From Tritrichomonas musculus (lineage: Eukaryota; Parabasalia; Tritrichomonadida; Tritrichomonadidae): a stretch of 64,000 nt of DNA. The DNA is taken from assembly GCA_039105265.1 (NCBI GenBank), contig JAPFFF010000004.1, positions 4,340,001-4,404,000 of the forward strand. The letters run 5' to 3'. How positions within the stretch are numbered: position 1 is the first letter of the stretch; each line of letters opens with the position of its first letter. Shown in pieces: positions 39,694-50,356 of this stretch. A program made the translations under genes and the position numbers. The notes under the pieces were generated by a model, which made no database searches, was not told the DNA's origin, and saw only the letters and a program-made list of their open reading frames with translations.

Positions 39694-41109
39694 TTAAAGT
39701 TGAGAAGCAGATGTGATAGTGCAATCTTTCAAATGTTTTCCATCAGGAATTACAAATTTCTCGCCAGCAGGTGCCTTAATTACGACTTTTCCTTCAATCG
39801 AAACATTCTTTCCAAAGTAAACATCACCTTCGACATCAAGAGACACGAGGTTATAGATACTTGGTGGATGAGGTACTCTCTTATCGATATCAGATACATA
39901 TTGAAATTCTTTGCTGAATTTAATTGCTGGTAATCCTGGAACAGTTCTCTTTTCATTTATCAAGAATTCTGAATTCTCATGTCTAACATATAAGTCAGCT
40001 CTAATGATAACAAGCTCATTGCAGAGCTTGACTGGAATGAATCTTGGTCTTGGTACTTTGATTGCAATAGCATTAGGGAATGATTGAACTGCAGAGCCCG
40101 AAGCTGATTCTAGTTGAATAATTGGCTTGCCTTGATAAACTTTATGATTTTTCATGACATCAGTAATGAGAGTGTCGTTATCTAGTGCTTTCTTTAATTC
40201 ATGAAGATTAATCCAAAGATTATTTGCATGGAAATAATGGATCTTAATATAATCTTCCATATGATCTGGTGGAACTTGGGCAGTTTCAAGAAGCTTTTTG
40301 TGTCCTTCATAATTAATTGGCATTCCTCCTTTCCACTCTTCTGGCGTTTTATCAACTGTTTCGCAAGCATATGGAATGTTCTCAGAAACAACTTTATTGA
40401 GAACCTTCAAGTCAATTCGAGATCCAAGATTGTCAATATTTGAAACCATCATATATTTCTTTCCTTGTGCAATGAATTTATCAAGTAAACCAGAATCACG
40501 AAGGCAATGGTAAACATCAGCGTGTCCAGGTGGATTCCACATTGAATTAGGGCAGTCTGGTGAATCTGGAACTGGTTCCCAGGTATCTTCATAAATACGT
40601 GGGAATTTATTTTGGAGAAATGTGTGAACTTCAAGATCTTTGAGGTTTGCTAATATTGGCTTCATAAGATCATCTGTGTAAAATGAATGCATGAGAACAA
40701 GTGGAATATTGACATTGTATGTTTTGTTGAGATACTTAAGTTGGTCGCAAACAATATCGAAAAATGTAGAACCATTGTTGCAAACAACAAGGCACTTTGG
40801 ACATGTGCATCCCATTGATGTGCCAAGACCACCATTGAGCTTAACGTAGATAACTTGATTGAGAAGTTCAGCAGGATTTGCAGGCTCTGGAAGTTTGTCA
40901 TATGGGAACATTTCTTCATCAGTTAAAGGATGAACTTTAGCCCAGTCTATTTCAATTCTTTTAGATGCACCTGGAAGAAATGCGGCTTTGAACATAGAAA
41001 TTAATTTATCATTTGCGCCAGGTGAAAGTTTTAGGCGCTCGCAATCTTTGCTAAATTTAGCAACTGCTGCTTCTGGATCTTTTTCCATTAATTCCTTGAC
41101 GGTAGTCAT
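39694..41109 (-). CDS. UGP: UTP--glucose-1-phosphate uridylyltransferase
   Basis: The protein has 471 residues, normal for eukaryotic UGPases (about 470-510). It makes UDP-glucose and pyrophosphate from glucose-1-phosphate and UTP in the cytosol, feeding glycan and glycogen metabolism. Diagnostic sequence: YVKLNGGLGTSMGC (nucleotide-binding loop, about residue 90), NKFPRIYEDTWEPVP, WNPPGHADVYHCLRDSGLLD (uridine-binding), KYMMVSNIDNLGSRID, KAHNLW-like HANNLWINL, and a C-terminal left-handed beta-helix ending KHLKDCTITSASQL. All expected catalytic segments are present. The Inr-like TCACATA on the minus strand (41115-41121) is 5 nt before the ATG. Confidence 0.97.
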   Translation of the reverse strand: MTTVKELMEKDPEAAVAKFSKDCERLKLSPGANDKLISMFKAAFLPGASKRIEIDWAKVHPLTDEEMFPYDKLPEPANPAELLNQVIYVKLNGGLGTSMGCTCPKCLVVCNNGSTFFDIVCDQLKYLNKTYNVNIPLVLMHSFYTDDLMKPILANLKDLEVHTFLQNKFPRIYEDTWEPVPDSPDCPNSMWNPPGHADVYHCLRDSGLLDKFIAQGKKYMMVSNIDNLGSRIDLKVLNKVVSENIPYACETVDKTPEEWKGGMPINYEGHKKLLETAQVPPDHMEDYIKIHYFHANNLWINLHELKKALDNDTLITDVMKNHKVYQGKPIIQLESASGSAVQSFPNAIAIKVPRPRFIPVKLCNELVIIRADLYVRHENSEFLINEKRTVPGLPAIKFSKEFQYVSDIDKRVPHPPSIYNLVSLDVEGDVYFGKNVSIEGKVVIKAPAGEKFVIPDGKHLKDCTITSASQL

Positions 41110-41114
41110 TTTAT

Positions 41115-41121
41115 TATGTGA
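41115..41121 (-). promoter_or_regulatory. Inr-like element of the UGPase gene
   Basis: TCACATA on the minus strand lies just upstream of ATG 41109 and fits the trichomonad initiator. Confidence 0.45.
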
Positions 41122-41979
41122 AGTTATATGAACATTTTTCTTAATCTATTGAAATAAAGTATCATTGAAAAGCTCTTTATGGTGAAGTGAAAATTCACAA
41201 AAAGTTTGAAAAAAATTTTACGACATTGAAATAGTCCTTTACCAAAATAAAAAAAGGTCAAATATAAATACCTTTTTTAATCGTTAATATTTATTATAAT
41301 TTCTCAATTTTTGGTAATTTGAATGAATGACTTCACCTTAAAGGTTGGGATGATAAAGAACTTTTTTCATGATACTTTAAGTTTTTATAAAACTTTTTCT
41401 TAAAGAATTAAACTTAATAACGATTTTATAAGTTCACCAAATATCACTGCCACATGAAACTTTTGGTTTAACTTGACCAAGAAGCATTAAGGATCTGGCT
41501 GAAATAATAAATGAGCAAAATTAAACAAAATTTATTCCATTCAAAAGACTTAATTGTGATTTTTAAGTCTTTCATAAGAATAGATAGTCAAAAGCTTCGA
41601 ATTTGATAAAAAAAAAAGAACTTTTTTTGTGAATTTTAATTATTTTTTTTTTTCCTACATTATTTATTGGAACTTCTATTATCACTTTTTTTAAATAACT
41701 TCTATCTTTTTAATCTGCTTTTGAACATATTAAACAATTAATACTACATAGGGGATATTATATATACAAGAATAGGATTTTAATAATTCATTAAAGGTTA
41801 TTATATTATTAATAAAAAACAAAAAATATATGTAATTATATGATTTATTAATATTTTAACAAGATATCCCGATATCTTAATTTTTTTTCTATTCAATTTT
41901 GATAAAAAAAAATTGATTTAACTCATAGAAATATTGAGGCTATATAAAATCTTATAAAACTCAAAAAGTTCAATATCGT
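41122..41979. other. AT-rich divergent intergenic region
   Basis: These are about 860 bp between UGPase and the importin gene with no open frame of interest and several short A/T runs. Nothing else is recognised. Confidence 0.5.
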
Positions 41980-41986
41980 TCACAAT
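41980..41986 (+). promoter_or_regulatory. Inr-like element of the importin gene
   Basis: TCACAAT fits TCA(C/T)(A/T)(A/T) exactly. Its A is 12 nt before ATG 41994, the usual spacing for trichomonad genes, and this decides the start at 41994. Confidence 0.5.
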
Positions 41987-41993
41987 CTTGGTC

Positions 41994-44900
41994 ATGGATG
42001 AAATCTCTCTCCAATTCGTTCAAATTTTTGATGCATTGCGCCAACCTGATAATAACATTATAGCTGAAGCTACAACAGCAGCGCAGCAACTTCTAAAAAA
42101 TCCTGAGTCAATAAATGGGTTGATCCAGATCATTCTTAATCCACAGTGCGCAATATATAAAAGTCATGCAGCAGTTTTTTTTGGTATGTATATAAAAATG
42201 CATTTAAATGAAATAGAAGATACTAATTCAATAATTCAGCAAGTATTACAAATATTAACTAACGAAACGAACTATGAAATGCAACGTCTATTTATATGTT
42301 CAATCGAACAAATTATAGGAAGTAGATCAGCGCCAATGATTTTTGAATTTATGGAAAATGCTTTGCAATCACAGCAAGATCATCTTATAAACGCTTCTAT
42401 CCTTCTCTGCATTGCTATTGATATTGAATTAGATAAATATGTTGATCATTATCCTTTTTTCACCAATCTTATCAGTGTTGGGCTTCAAAAGCTTCCACCA
42501 GCAAACCCAATCGAATTTGGATTTTTGCTCGGGAATTTATATACTGGAGAAAATATTGCATTTTTCCTTCAATTGTGGAATAATAGCATTGATATCGTCT
42601 GCCAAAATCTCAGTGATATAAATAATATTGATATTAATTTAATCAAATTTATTACAGGCGAATTGAATTCAGCAATGGATCAAGCTAACTTTGCTGCACC
42701 ATACGCTAATCCAGAACCTATTATGGCACGCTTTTTCCCATTGCTTGGCAATCCTGAATATGGAATTGAAGTCAACAGTTATCTTCTTTCGTCAATATGT
42801 TATGCCCTTGATCTTGAAGTCGTCTTGAATAGTATTAATCCTGAAGAATTTTTCCCACTGCTTTTGCAAAAATTATTTCAAATATCTGCAATGGCGTACA
42901 ACCCGGAAGATCAGCTCGCTATATCATATATTGATGTTTTTGAAGGTGTTTGTTATTTGTTTTCAGGAAGTGGAGGTGACTTATGCGACAGCTTTGTTGA
43001 AACAGTTTTATCTGTTATTAACGATTATTATTCACAGCCTCAAACAAGACCAGGAATTCTTATTGTCCTTGGTTATGTTATTGGTGGAGAAGGTCCTTCT
43101 GATATCATAGTTGATTCACTTCCTCAAATCTCTCAACTCCTCATTGAATCTGTTAACGACCAAACAAGACTGGTTCGAGATTCCGCTGCATTTGCGATCA
43201 AAGAGCTTTCTATATCAGTAGAAGATGAGATTGAAGATTATTTTGAAGGTCTTGCAAAAGCTGTTTTGCAAAGCTTAGAAAAAGAGATAACTCAAGACAT
43301 GCTTTCTGCATTTAGTAATTTATTAGCAAGTGCAATGGACACTGATCCTATCTTTGATCAGAGCTACAATTTCTTGATGCAAAAGATGAGTAGCTCGCAT
43401 GAGGTATGGCTTCAGCATTACTTCCCTTGTCTTAAAGAATTATGTGTTCATTCACAAAGAAAGATTAAAAATGTATTCCAGCAACTTGTTCCTCTCTTGT
43501 TTTCCATAATTGAAAAAGGGGATTCAGAAAATATGGCCGAACAAGCAGTTATCTGTTTAACCAGTTTATCAGCAACCGTTCCTGAACATTTTTCTCAATA
43601 TATACAGCAGCTAACCGGTATTTTAATTCAATACTTGAAATCGCAAAATGAGTCGCTTATAATAGATTCTCTTAATTCATTTGGAAAGTTGATGGAGAAT
43701 CATTATGAAGCTCTTTATCCAGCTCTTCCTCAATTAACGTCAATATTACTTGAAATTGGAGCAAATGATACGAAACCGAATCTTATTCAAGAAATCAACA
43801 ACTTCAAGCAAAAGCAACTCGAAGAGCTTGAACAAACTGGAGAACTTGAATTTAACATTGGTGAAGAGGATGACAATGATGAAAGACACTTTTCGCCATA
43901 TGCAATTCCTTCACTTGCTCTTTCTGTTTTTAGTTCAATAGCTAGGCATTACCCTCAAATTCTTCCTGATACTATTCAACGAGTAATGAATGAGTTCAAT
44001 ATCCAAATTAAGAATTTAGCTGAAGATGCAATCGAAGAAAATTGTCGAGCCATTTCGCAAATATCACCTGGTATTTCAAAATCCCAGCTTTCTCCAGAAG
44101 TCAAAAATTCAGTTACATCTCAATTTTGCAAATGGATGATTGATTTCATTAACGATTTAGAAGATATGGATCTTGTGAATGAAGCTATTCAAACAGCAGA
44201 ACAAATAATCGATTTTTTGGGTGTTGGGTTAATTGGAGAAAGAAATCAATTAGAACTAATAAATATTATTAAAAAAGTGTTAAGTGGAGAACTTAAATGC
44301 CAAAAAGGTAGTACTGAATATAATAAAGGTTTCCATGATAACTTTTGTACTTTAGTTTGCCAAATGGTTGCTTCATATGGCCAAAATGCACCAACTGCTC
44401 TAGGTCCGATTATACCTGTATTTTTCAATTTGGCAACATCAAAAAAGGCGCCTTATCGTGAAATAGCAATTCAAGTTCTTGGTTGTTTTGTTCAGCATTC
44501 ATCAGAAAATTTACCAAAAAATGATAAGCAAAATATATATCAGTTTGTTATAAACGGAATAAGGAAAAACAGTCAACATGCAGCTTTTGCATTAAGCCAA
44601 TTTACCAATAATGATGGAGATATCATTATGCAAAGTATTGACGCGTTAATGAAATTAATATATGAAAAATTATCACAAAACAAAAAGAAAGCTGCCTCTT
44701 ATGTTGCCTTCATTGATAATTTGGTTGCTGCTGTTGGAGAAGTAGGTAGGAATGTCTTGAAAGAACAATTTCCAATGCAACAATTCGCACCTGTCTGTTT
44801 ATGTGCAATGCCAGCAAAAGTTGATCCTACAGTAAATCTTGAAATGATGTATTTCTATGTTTGGATGGCAAAAGTACTAGAATTGCAGCCTGTTAACGAA

Positions 44901-45116
44901 TTTGCAGCAGTTGCAATTAAATTATTTATGGTGCCAAAATCTGAAATCGGTGGAATTGCAGAAGATGATTCAAACATTCTTCAAAACGTAGCTTCTATCT
45001 TGGTTAATTGTTTGAATTTAATGGGGCCAAGTGCTGCAGAATTTGTTTCTACTATTTGTGAAAATGATCCATATAAGATTCAACGTGTTCAAGAAGCTAT
45101 CAATCCTGTTCAATAA
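41994..45116 (+). CDS. Importin-beta family karyopherin (importin-4/5-like)
   Basis: The protein has 1,040 residues of HEAT repeats, normal length for importin-4/5/Kap123-type receptors. The N-terminus fits an importin-beta N-domain: IIAEATTAAQQLLKNPESIN (family pattern ...R..AE..L..l...P..l..L..il), then YKSHAAVFFGMYIKMHL. The block TRLVRDSAAFAIKELSI is the typical HEAT motif of the arch that precedes the acidic loop. The acidic segment NIGEEDDNDERHFSPYAIPS and KKAPYREIAIQVLGCFVQHS fit Kap123/importin-4. It moves cargo such as ribosomal proteins and histones into the nucleus in a Ran-dependent way. Exact orthology among beta karyopherins was not settled. Confidence 0.87.
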   Translation: MDEISLQFVQIFDALRQPDNNIIAEATTAAQQLLKNPESINGLIQIILNPQCAIYKSHAAVFFGMYIKMHLNEIEDTNSIIQQVLQILTNETNYEMQRLFICSIEQIIGSRSAPMIFEFMENALQSQQDHLINASILLCIAIDIELDKYVDHYPFFTNLISVGLQKLPPANPIEFGFLLGNLYTGENIAFFLQLWNNSIDIVCQNLSDINNIDINLIKFITGELNSAMDQANFAAPYANPEPIMARFFPLLGNPEYGIEVNSYLLSSICYALDLEVVLNSINPEEFFPLLLQKLFQISAMAYNPEDQLAISYIDVFEGVCYLFSGSGGDLCDSFVETVLSVINDYYSQPQTRPGILIVLGYVIGGEGPSDIIVDSLPQISQLLIESVNDQTRLVRDSAAFAIKELSISVEDEIEDYFEGLAKAVLQSLEKEITQDMLSAFSNLLASAMDTDPIFDQSYNFLMQKMSSSHEVWLQHYFPCLKELCVHSQRKIKNVFQQLVPLLFSIIEKGDSENMAEQAVICLTSLSATVPEHFSQYIQQLTGILIQYLKSQNESLIIDSLNSFGKLMENHYEALYPALPQLTSILLEIGANDTKPNLIQEINNFKQKQLEELEQTGELEFNIGEEDDNDERHFSPYAIPSLALSVFSSIARHYPQILPDTIQRVMNEFNIQIKNLAEDAIEENCRAISQISPGISKSQLSPEVKNSVTSQFCKWMIDFINDLEDMDLVNEAIQTAEQIIDFLGVGLIGERNQLELINIIKKVLSGELKCQKGSTEYNKGFHDNFCTLVCQMVASYGQNAPTALGPIIPVFFNLATSKKAPYREIAIQVLGCFVQHSSENLPKNDKQNIYQFVINGIRKNSQHAAFALSQFTNNDGDIIMQSIDALMKLIYEKLSQNKKKAASYVAFIDNLVAAVGEVGRNVLKEQFPMQQFAPVCLCAMPAKVDPTVNLEMMYFYVWMAKVLELQPVNEFAAVAIKLFMVPKSEIGGIAEDDSNILQNVASILVNCLNLMGPSAAEFVSTICENDPYKIQRVQEAINPVQ

Positions 45117-45949
45117 AATAATTTTTTATTTATATATTTTTCAAAAAAAAATGAAATTTACTTATTTATCTTTTCTGTAAGAAAAATATTTTTTTTGATA
45201 CATATTTTGTGATTGTCATGATAATAATATCGATTTTTTTTTTTTTTTTTTCCAATTTTTATATTTGAATTCGAGAAAGAGAAATCAAGAAGTACTTGTT
45301 TGTAAAAAATTCAAAATCACATTCTGTAAAGATGAAAGTCATTGAAGGATAAAGAAGTAATCAATCAGGATAATTAAAGATATTAAAAGAAACCTTCGCA
45401 TAAAAAAATATTTAATTTATTTATTTATAATTATTATTATTATTTTCTTTAGATATATTTTTTGATTCGAATTGTATTGACTGCTTGGGCATAAAATAAT
45501 ATTGATAGAATTTTATTCATTTTAAAATGGAAATTGTTTAACAAAGAAGCAAGTAAACCTTTTTCAAAATGTATTGAATGAGAAATTTAATCTAAGAGTG
45601 AATTGCTAATATTAAAAAAAAACAAAATCATGTTTTTATAAAAAGAGAGATAAATTTTTTGGCCTTTTTTGATCGTTAATTTAGATAAATTGTAAATTCC
45701 AGTGAGAGTCATACAAAGATAATTCACTAATAAGCAAGCAATCTAAAGATATACAAATAAATACAAAGCTATATTGCTGAACTTTAATTGATTTTTTTTT
45801 TAGATTTTCAAAGAATTTAATTTCCAAGATCATTAATATTAGCCAAATGTTTGAATTTTTCTTAATTTAGAATAATGAAATAGTGATCATTAGAGTGAGT
45901 TTAAAGAAGTAATAATTGAAGGATAAAAAATAAAAAATAATTCTTTTTA
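45117..45949. other. AT-rich convergent intergenic region
   Basis: These are about 830 bp between two 3' ends with A/T runs (for example T tract near 45235-45251) and no gene. Nothing recognised. Confidence 0.5.
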
Positions 45950-47743
45950 TTAGATTGAGAATGGTCTTGGGACGAAGACTTTTTTAATTATTTCTTCAGT
46001 TTTATGTGTTTCTTCTCCTGACACATTCCCTGATTCTGAAAGAAAGAAATCAATTTCATTATAATTATCAATTGTTCGATTCTTTCTTTGAATGATGAAA
46101 ACGATGAGAGCCAATATCAGGAAGAATCCTGCAGCACTTCCGCAGACAATTCCAATCAGCTGCTCCTTTGAGATTGTTTTCTTTCGAACTTCCTGTCTTG
46201 ATGAGCGTCTGCGGCAGGAAGTAGATGGCGCACGGGAAGTTTTTGTACACGTAGACGTTACTGGGCACCATGCTATGCTGGCCGTTATCGAGCTGGGCGT
46301 ACGAGTGCTCCTTCGATGTGACGTATGGCATCGAAAGTGCGACAGATCTGACAGAAACAAGAGACGCGAGGTAGCTCGCTGAAATTGTGATTCCAACGGG
46401 AGACGCAGTTGGCGATGCAACGAGAACCTGCAATTCTGAAATTGTGAAGAAATCGCTGTAAAAATGCTCGTTGAAATGCGTCGGATGTTCAAGCCGCAGA
46501 AGTCAGCGTCTGCGTTTTTCGGTGGAACTCGAACGCTGCGAAATCTCGTGTCCTCGAAGAGACGCGCAAGATGAAAAGCATCTGTCACCAATGAAATCAA
46601 CATTCTTTGGAATCTCAATCGTTTCAAGACTTGTACACGAGTAAAACGAATTCGATCCAGGATAAGTCAGGCTCGGAGGAAGAGTGAGAGACTGCAAACT
46701 GGTGCAGCTCTCGAATGCGCGAGTGCCAATCGTCTTCGCATCTCCAAGGAATTCGGCAGATGACAGAGCTGTGCAATTGCGGAAAACTGAGTTCTCAATT
46801 GTTGTCACTTCATCTGGAATTTTAATTGAACCCAAACTGGCACAGTTCTCAAATGCTGGCACCCAGATTTCTGTCAGTTCACTTGGAATGGTGACGTCTT
46901 TCAGTTGATTGCAGCTGCAAAAAGATCGTTCTTCAATCGATGCGAGATTTGAAGGCAGAGAAACAGACGATTATCGAATGCAGTACCTAAAAGTCTCACT
47001 CTTGATCGTCGAATCGGTTCTCCATCCTTCACTGAACGAATCAACGATGATGAGTGAGATTTCGTTATGAAGAAAATGCGCTCTAGTAATGTGCAGCCAA
47101 AAAATGCTTCGTCTCCAGTCTCTCTTATTTCGCCATAAATCGTAATCGTCGGCAGACTGCTGCACCCGCTGGAAACGCCTGGTTCAATCTTGCTAACAAA
47201 TTCTGGAATTTCAATCGATCTTAAGCTTTCGCATTTGTTGAATGCGAAAGGATGAATCGGTGTGACACTCTGTGCAATCGTTATCGTAGACATGAATGGG
47301 CACGGGCCAAACGCGAATGATCCGATCGTTGTCACTCCTTCTTCGATCGTTACGGCTTTGATTGAGTCTGCATTCTCACTCCATGGCGACTTTGAATCGG
47401 CTGTGCAGTTGTCCATCGGTCCCGCGCCTGAGATTGTCAGCGCACTCATAAGTGGCGTGTACTTCAAATAGGAGCCACACGAGCCTGAGAAATCACAAGG
47501 AAAAGGTTGTGAAGGACTGAATTGCATTGAATTTGAGAACTTTTGAGATTGAGTAAAATAAAATGAATCAGCAAAAGCAGAGGAAGGTGAGAATGCTCTC
47601 GAACTGGTGAAAATCAAAGACGGTGAGAAAGTCGATGATTCACTGAATTCTGATGATTGAGAGAAAGTCAACGATTCACTGAATTCTGATGATTGAGAGA
47701 AAGTGAATGAAGCATTGAAAACTGAAGATTCACCCAAAAACAT
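45950..47743 (-). pseudogene. BspA-like leucine-rich surface protein, frameshifted; GC-rich
   Basis: Reading right to left, one frame (47743 to about 46975) has a phenylalanine/serine-rich N-terminus (repeats such as FTFSQSSEFSES), GSYLKYTPLMSALTISGAG and TpLRR/BspA repeats (FAFNKCESLRSIEIPEFVSK). Near 46960 the frame changes: SIEERSFCSCNQLKDVTIPS continues in another frame through FENCASLGSIKIPDEVTTIE to FSSCASLRG. Near 46550 it changes again, and the last part, back in the first frame, ends in a transmembrane helix (GIVCGSAAGFFLILALIVFI) with a short cytoplasmic tail. At least two frameshifts therefore break a typical trichomonad BspA-type type-I membrane protein. These are presumed surface receptors or adhesins. 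The stretch 46200-47500 is much richer in G+C than its neighbours. Confidence 0.8.
47630..47710 (-). repeat. 36-nt tandem repeat in the BspA-like N-terminus
   Basis: The block GATTCACTGAATTCTGATGA followed by TTGAGAGAAAGT occurs twice, 36 nt apart, encoding FSQSSEFSES-type units. Weaker copies follow toward 47500. Confidence 0.75.
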
Positions 47744-48522
47744 TATGTTATAATTTTGGGTGAAGTTATTATACTATATTTATTGTAACAGAATGATGTC
47801 AAAGAAATATTTAGAGTATAATGAATACCTCTTTAAAATCAAGTCAGTGTATGATGATTGCTTGTTATAGTTGAAAGTAGGGCTTTGCAAAGAGTGGCCT
47901 ATTTAATTAAAAAAATGTATTTTATTATTTTAAATTTTAATACAGAAAAAGAGTATAGCTTTCGAGTAATGCTCATATGTTCTGCATTATTAGTTGACTG
48001 GTAAAAGCTCACAAGTTGCTAATATACAAAAGAAATATACTGAAGCAGAAGATTTTTTTTTTTTTGGAATATTTTTATTGATTAGAAAATTATTCCAATG
48101 ATGGTCATTAAATGGAATTTTCTCTTGAAATGAAGAAGATGGTGTCAAATTTTTGAATGTCTTTAATACGTGTTATGTTGATGCAATAATATTTTTTAGC
48201 ATGTGATCATCATAATCGATTTAATATTTTTTGTTATCAATATTTCATTTAATCACAAGAAATATTGAAAAAAAAAGATTGAGGTATATTGATATTTGAT
48301 TTTTTTCAATCTACTTTGATTTAATTAATAATCTGATGCTCTATATCATACCAATAAATTGGGGAAATTCTCCACCAATTCTGCTAGGATTGAAGATATA
48401 ACAATATTTAAAAAAAAAAAAAAAAACGTTTTTTTTAATATTCGTTATTAAAAAGTTTTTTATTTAATACAAAAAATTGAATTCATGATTGGTAAAATAA
48501 AATATTTAAAATTATCTTTGAA
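47744..48522. other. AT-rich divergent intergenic region
   Basis: These are about 780 bp with no gene. Poly(T) (48051-48065) and poly(A) (48411-48426) runs are present. No clear Inr is seen before ATG 48523. Confidence 0.5.
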
Positions 48523-49581
48523 ATGGATCAAACTTTCCTCACTCAGCAAAGGCAGAACAGATCAACTTTCGAAAAAAAGTATCTAGAGAGGATTGGTAAC
48601 ACTGGAGACAAGCGAATTGGCCTTCCTGGATTATCACCTCAATTAGTGGATAAACAACGTGAAATGGAGGAAACTAACAAGCAACTTGAAGAAGCAAGAA
48701 ATAAATTTGAACAATGGAAAACAAACTTTCAAAGTAAAAGAGTTGAAATTGAGAAGAAACAGCAAGCTCTTGCTGAGCAGAAAAAAGATCTTGATAATTT
48801 TTCGCAGCATCAAAATCAAGAACTTGAAAAGGCAAAAACAAGGAGAAAAGATGAAATTAAAGAAGCAAACGAAATCGAAATTCAATTAAGGCAACTATCA
48901 GAAACTGAAGAGCAAAAAAGAGCATTAAATGAAAAACTTAAAGCCGAACTTGAAGAATTGCAACCATGCGCTGATTATTTACAGTCTGTTGTTGAATCGT
49001 GTACATCTTTTGATAACATTGATGCTATCTTGCATCGGTATGAAACTTTATCTGAAACTCGTTCAATATACTTGGCTCAGTATCAAGAATTAATGTCAAC
49101 TTATGGAAATGATCAAATACGATTACAGCATGAGCTTGATTTCCATAGAAGCAAATTAATTGACTCAACAATGAAGTACAACGATGCAATAGCGCAAATC
49201 AAACAAATAAAGAAAAAGAATGAATATAATAAAACATCGCTGATTAAAGAAGTTCAGAGGATTGATGATAAAAAGACAGAGCTTGCTGCAATCAAAACAT
49301 CAATTAAAACAATATATAATAGAGCCTTAAATAAATCATCTGCCACAGTCGACCAAATTCAGAAAAAGAAAGGTGATGTAGACGAAGAAGCTATGCTTGA
49401 ATACATTAAAAACAGATTTAAAGATTTGAAAGATATTATTAGTGATCATATGAAAAATGAAAATCAAAATAGCATCACCCAAAGTCAGAGCCAATTTCAA
49501 TCAATGCATTCGTTATCTGCTGCTGGATCAAAAGCTGGAAATAAACAAAAAAAATCAGTTGCAAGCTCAAGTTTATCATAA
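48523..49581 (+). CDS. CCDC42/CFAP73-like coiled-coil protein (DUF4200 type)
   Basis: The protein has 352 residues and is coiled coil from about residue 40 to 300. The central part fits DUF4200: KQREMEETNKQLEEARNKFE, KKQQALAEQKKDLDNFSQH and, after a break, LQPCADYLQSVVESCTSFDN followed by IDAILHRYETL, the family's 'Y..fL..vv.....f.ei..hl.Ry.tL' block. Members include CCDC42 and the inner-arm-dynein-associated CFAP73/MIA2. They work in the axoneme or at the basal body. Which subfamily this belongs to was not resolved. The tail (40 residues) is Ser/Gln-rich. Confidence 0.72.
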   Translation: MDQTFLTQQRQNRSTFEKKYLERIGNTGDKRIGLPGLSPQLVDKQREMEETNKQLEEARNKFEQWKTNFQSKRVEIEKKQQALAEQKKDLDNFSQHQNQELEKAKTRRKDEIKEANEIEIQLRQLSETEEQKRALNEKLKAELEELQPCADYLQSVVESCTSFDNIDAILHRYETLSETRSIYLAQYQELMSTYGNDQIRLQHELDFHRSKLIDSTMKYNDAIAQIKQIKKKNEYNKTSLIKEVQRIDDKKTELAAIKTSIKTIYNRALNKSSATVDQIQKKKGDVDEEAMLEYIKNRFKDLKDIISDHMKNENQNSITQSQSQFQSMHSLSAAGSKAGNKQKKSVASSSLS

Positions 49582-50343
49582 TTTATTAGATTGCGGGTAT
49601 TTTTATTTATGTTTTGTTAAATATTTTTAAAAAAGCAAATTATTATATGTTTGTGTATATGTTTATACACTTAGAATGTTCTTTAACTCATTTATCTTGG
49701 TATATTGGTGAAAATTATTTTTACTTTTTTTAATTCAAAAAGTTCTTATCATCCTAACTTTTTAAGAAAAGATATTAATTTCAAAGAAGATAATATCTTT
49801 CTAAAACTCATTCTGGAAATCATAATCATTCATTTTTGAGGTAAACCTATAGAAGATTAAATAATATTTGGTAAAAAAACGATGACAAAGTTTCTTGATA
49901 ATTTCTTCTCAATATGATATTTACGGAAATCTATGAATGAAAAATTGAGTTATAATAATTTGAATGTGGATAGTTTTTTTTGAAAGCATAATTGACGAAT
50001 AACTATTCAAATTTTGATCTTCCATTCAAATAAGAAATGTTTGAAAATTGTGAAAGTAACTATATGATCATGGCATTTTCAAATACCTATTTTTACCTAA
50101 AATAAATCATTGCTCGAGTCAAATTTTATTTTTACTAAAAAATCAATGGATTTCAAAGTCAATAAATTAGCAATATTATTTGTGGAAAAAAAATTGAATG
50201 ATATTGATTATTATAGGAAAACTTTTTGAAATAAAATTTGAATATGAAATACGAATTTTTATATCATGGTGAAATATTGTGAATTTAAAATTTTTGATCC
50301 CTCAATTTTTTTCAATTATTAGATAAAATTTGCTTTGTTTACG
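49582..50343. other. AT-rich intergenic region
   Basis: There is no gene in these roughly 760 bp. Only short A/T runs were noted. Confidence 0.5.
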
Positions 50344-50350
50344 TCATTTT
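50344..50350 (+). promoter_or_regulatory. Inr-like element of the caspase-fold gene
   Basis: TCATTTT, immediately preceded by ACG (ACGTCATTTT), lies 6 nt before ATG 50357. This favours 50357 over start codons further upstream in the same frame. Confidence 0.45.
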
Positions 50351-50356
50351 TATCTT

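Noticed and set aside
46092..46382. 96-codon plus-strand frame inside the BspA-like region
   Set aside because: The GC-rich composition lowers stop frequency. The leucine-rich repeats and membrane helix are on the minus strand.
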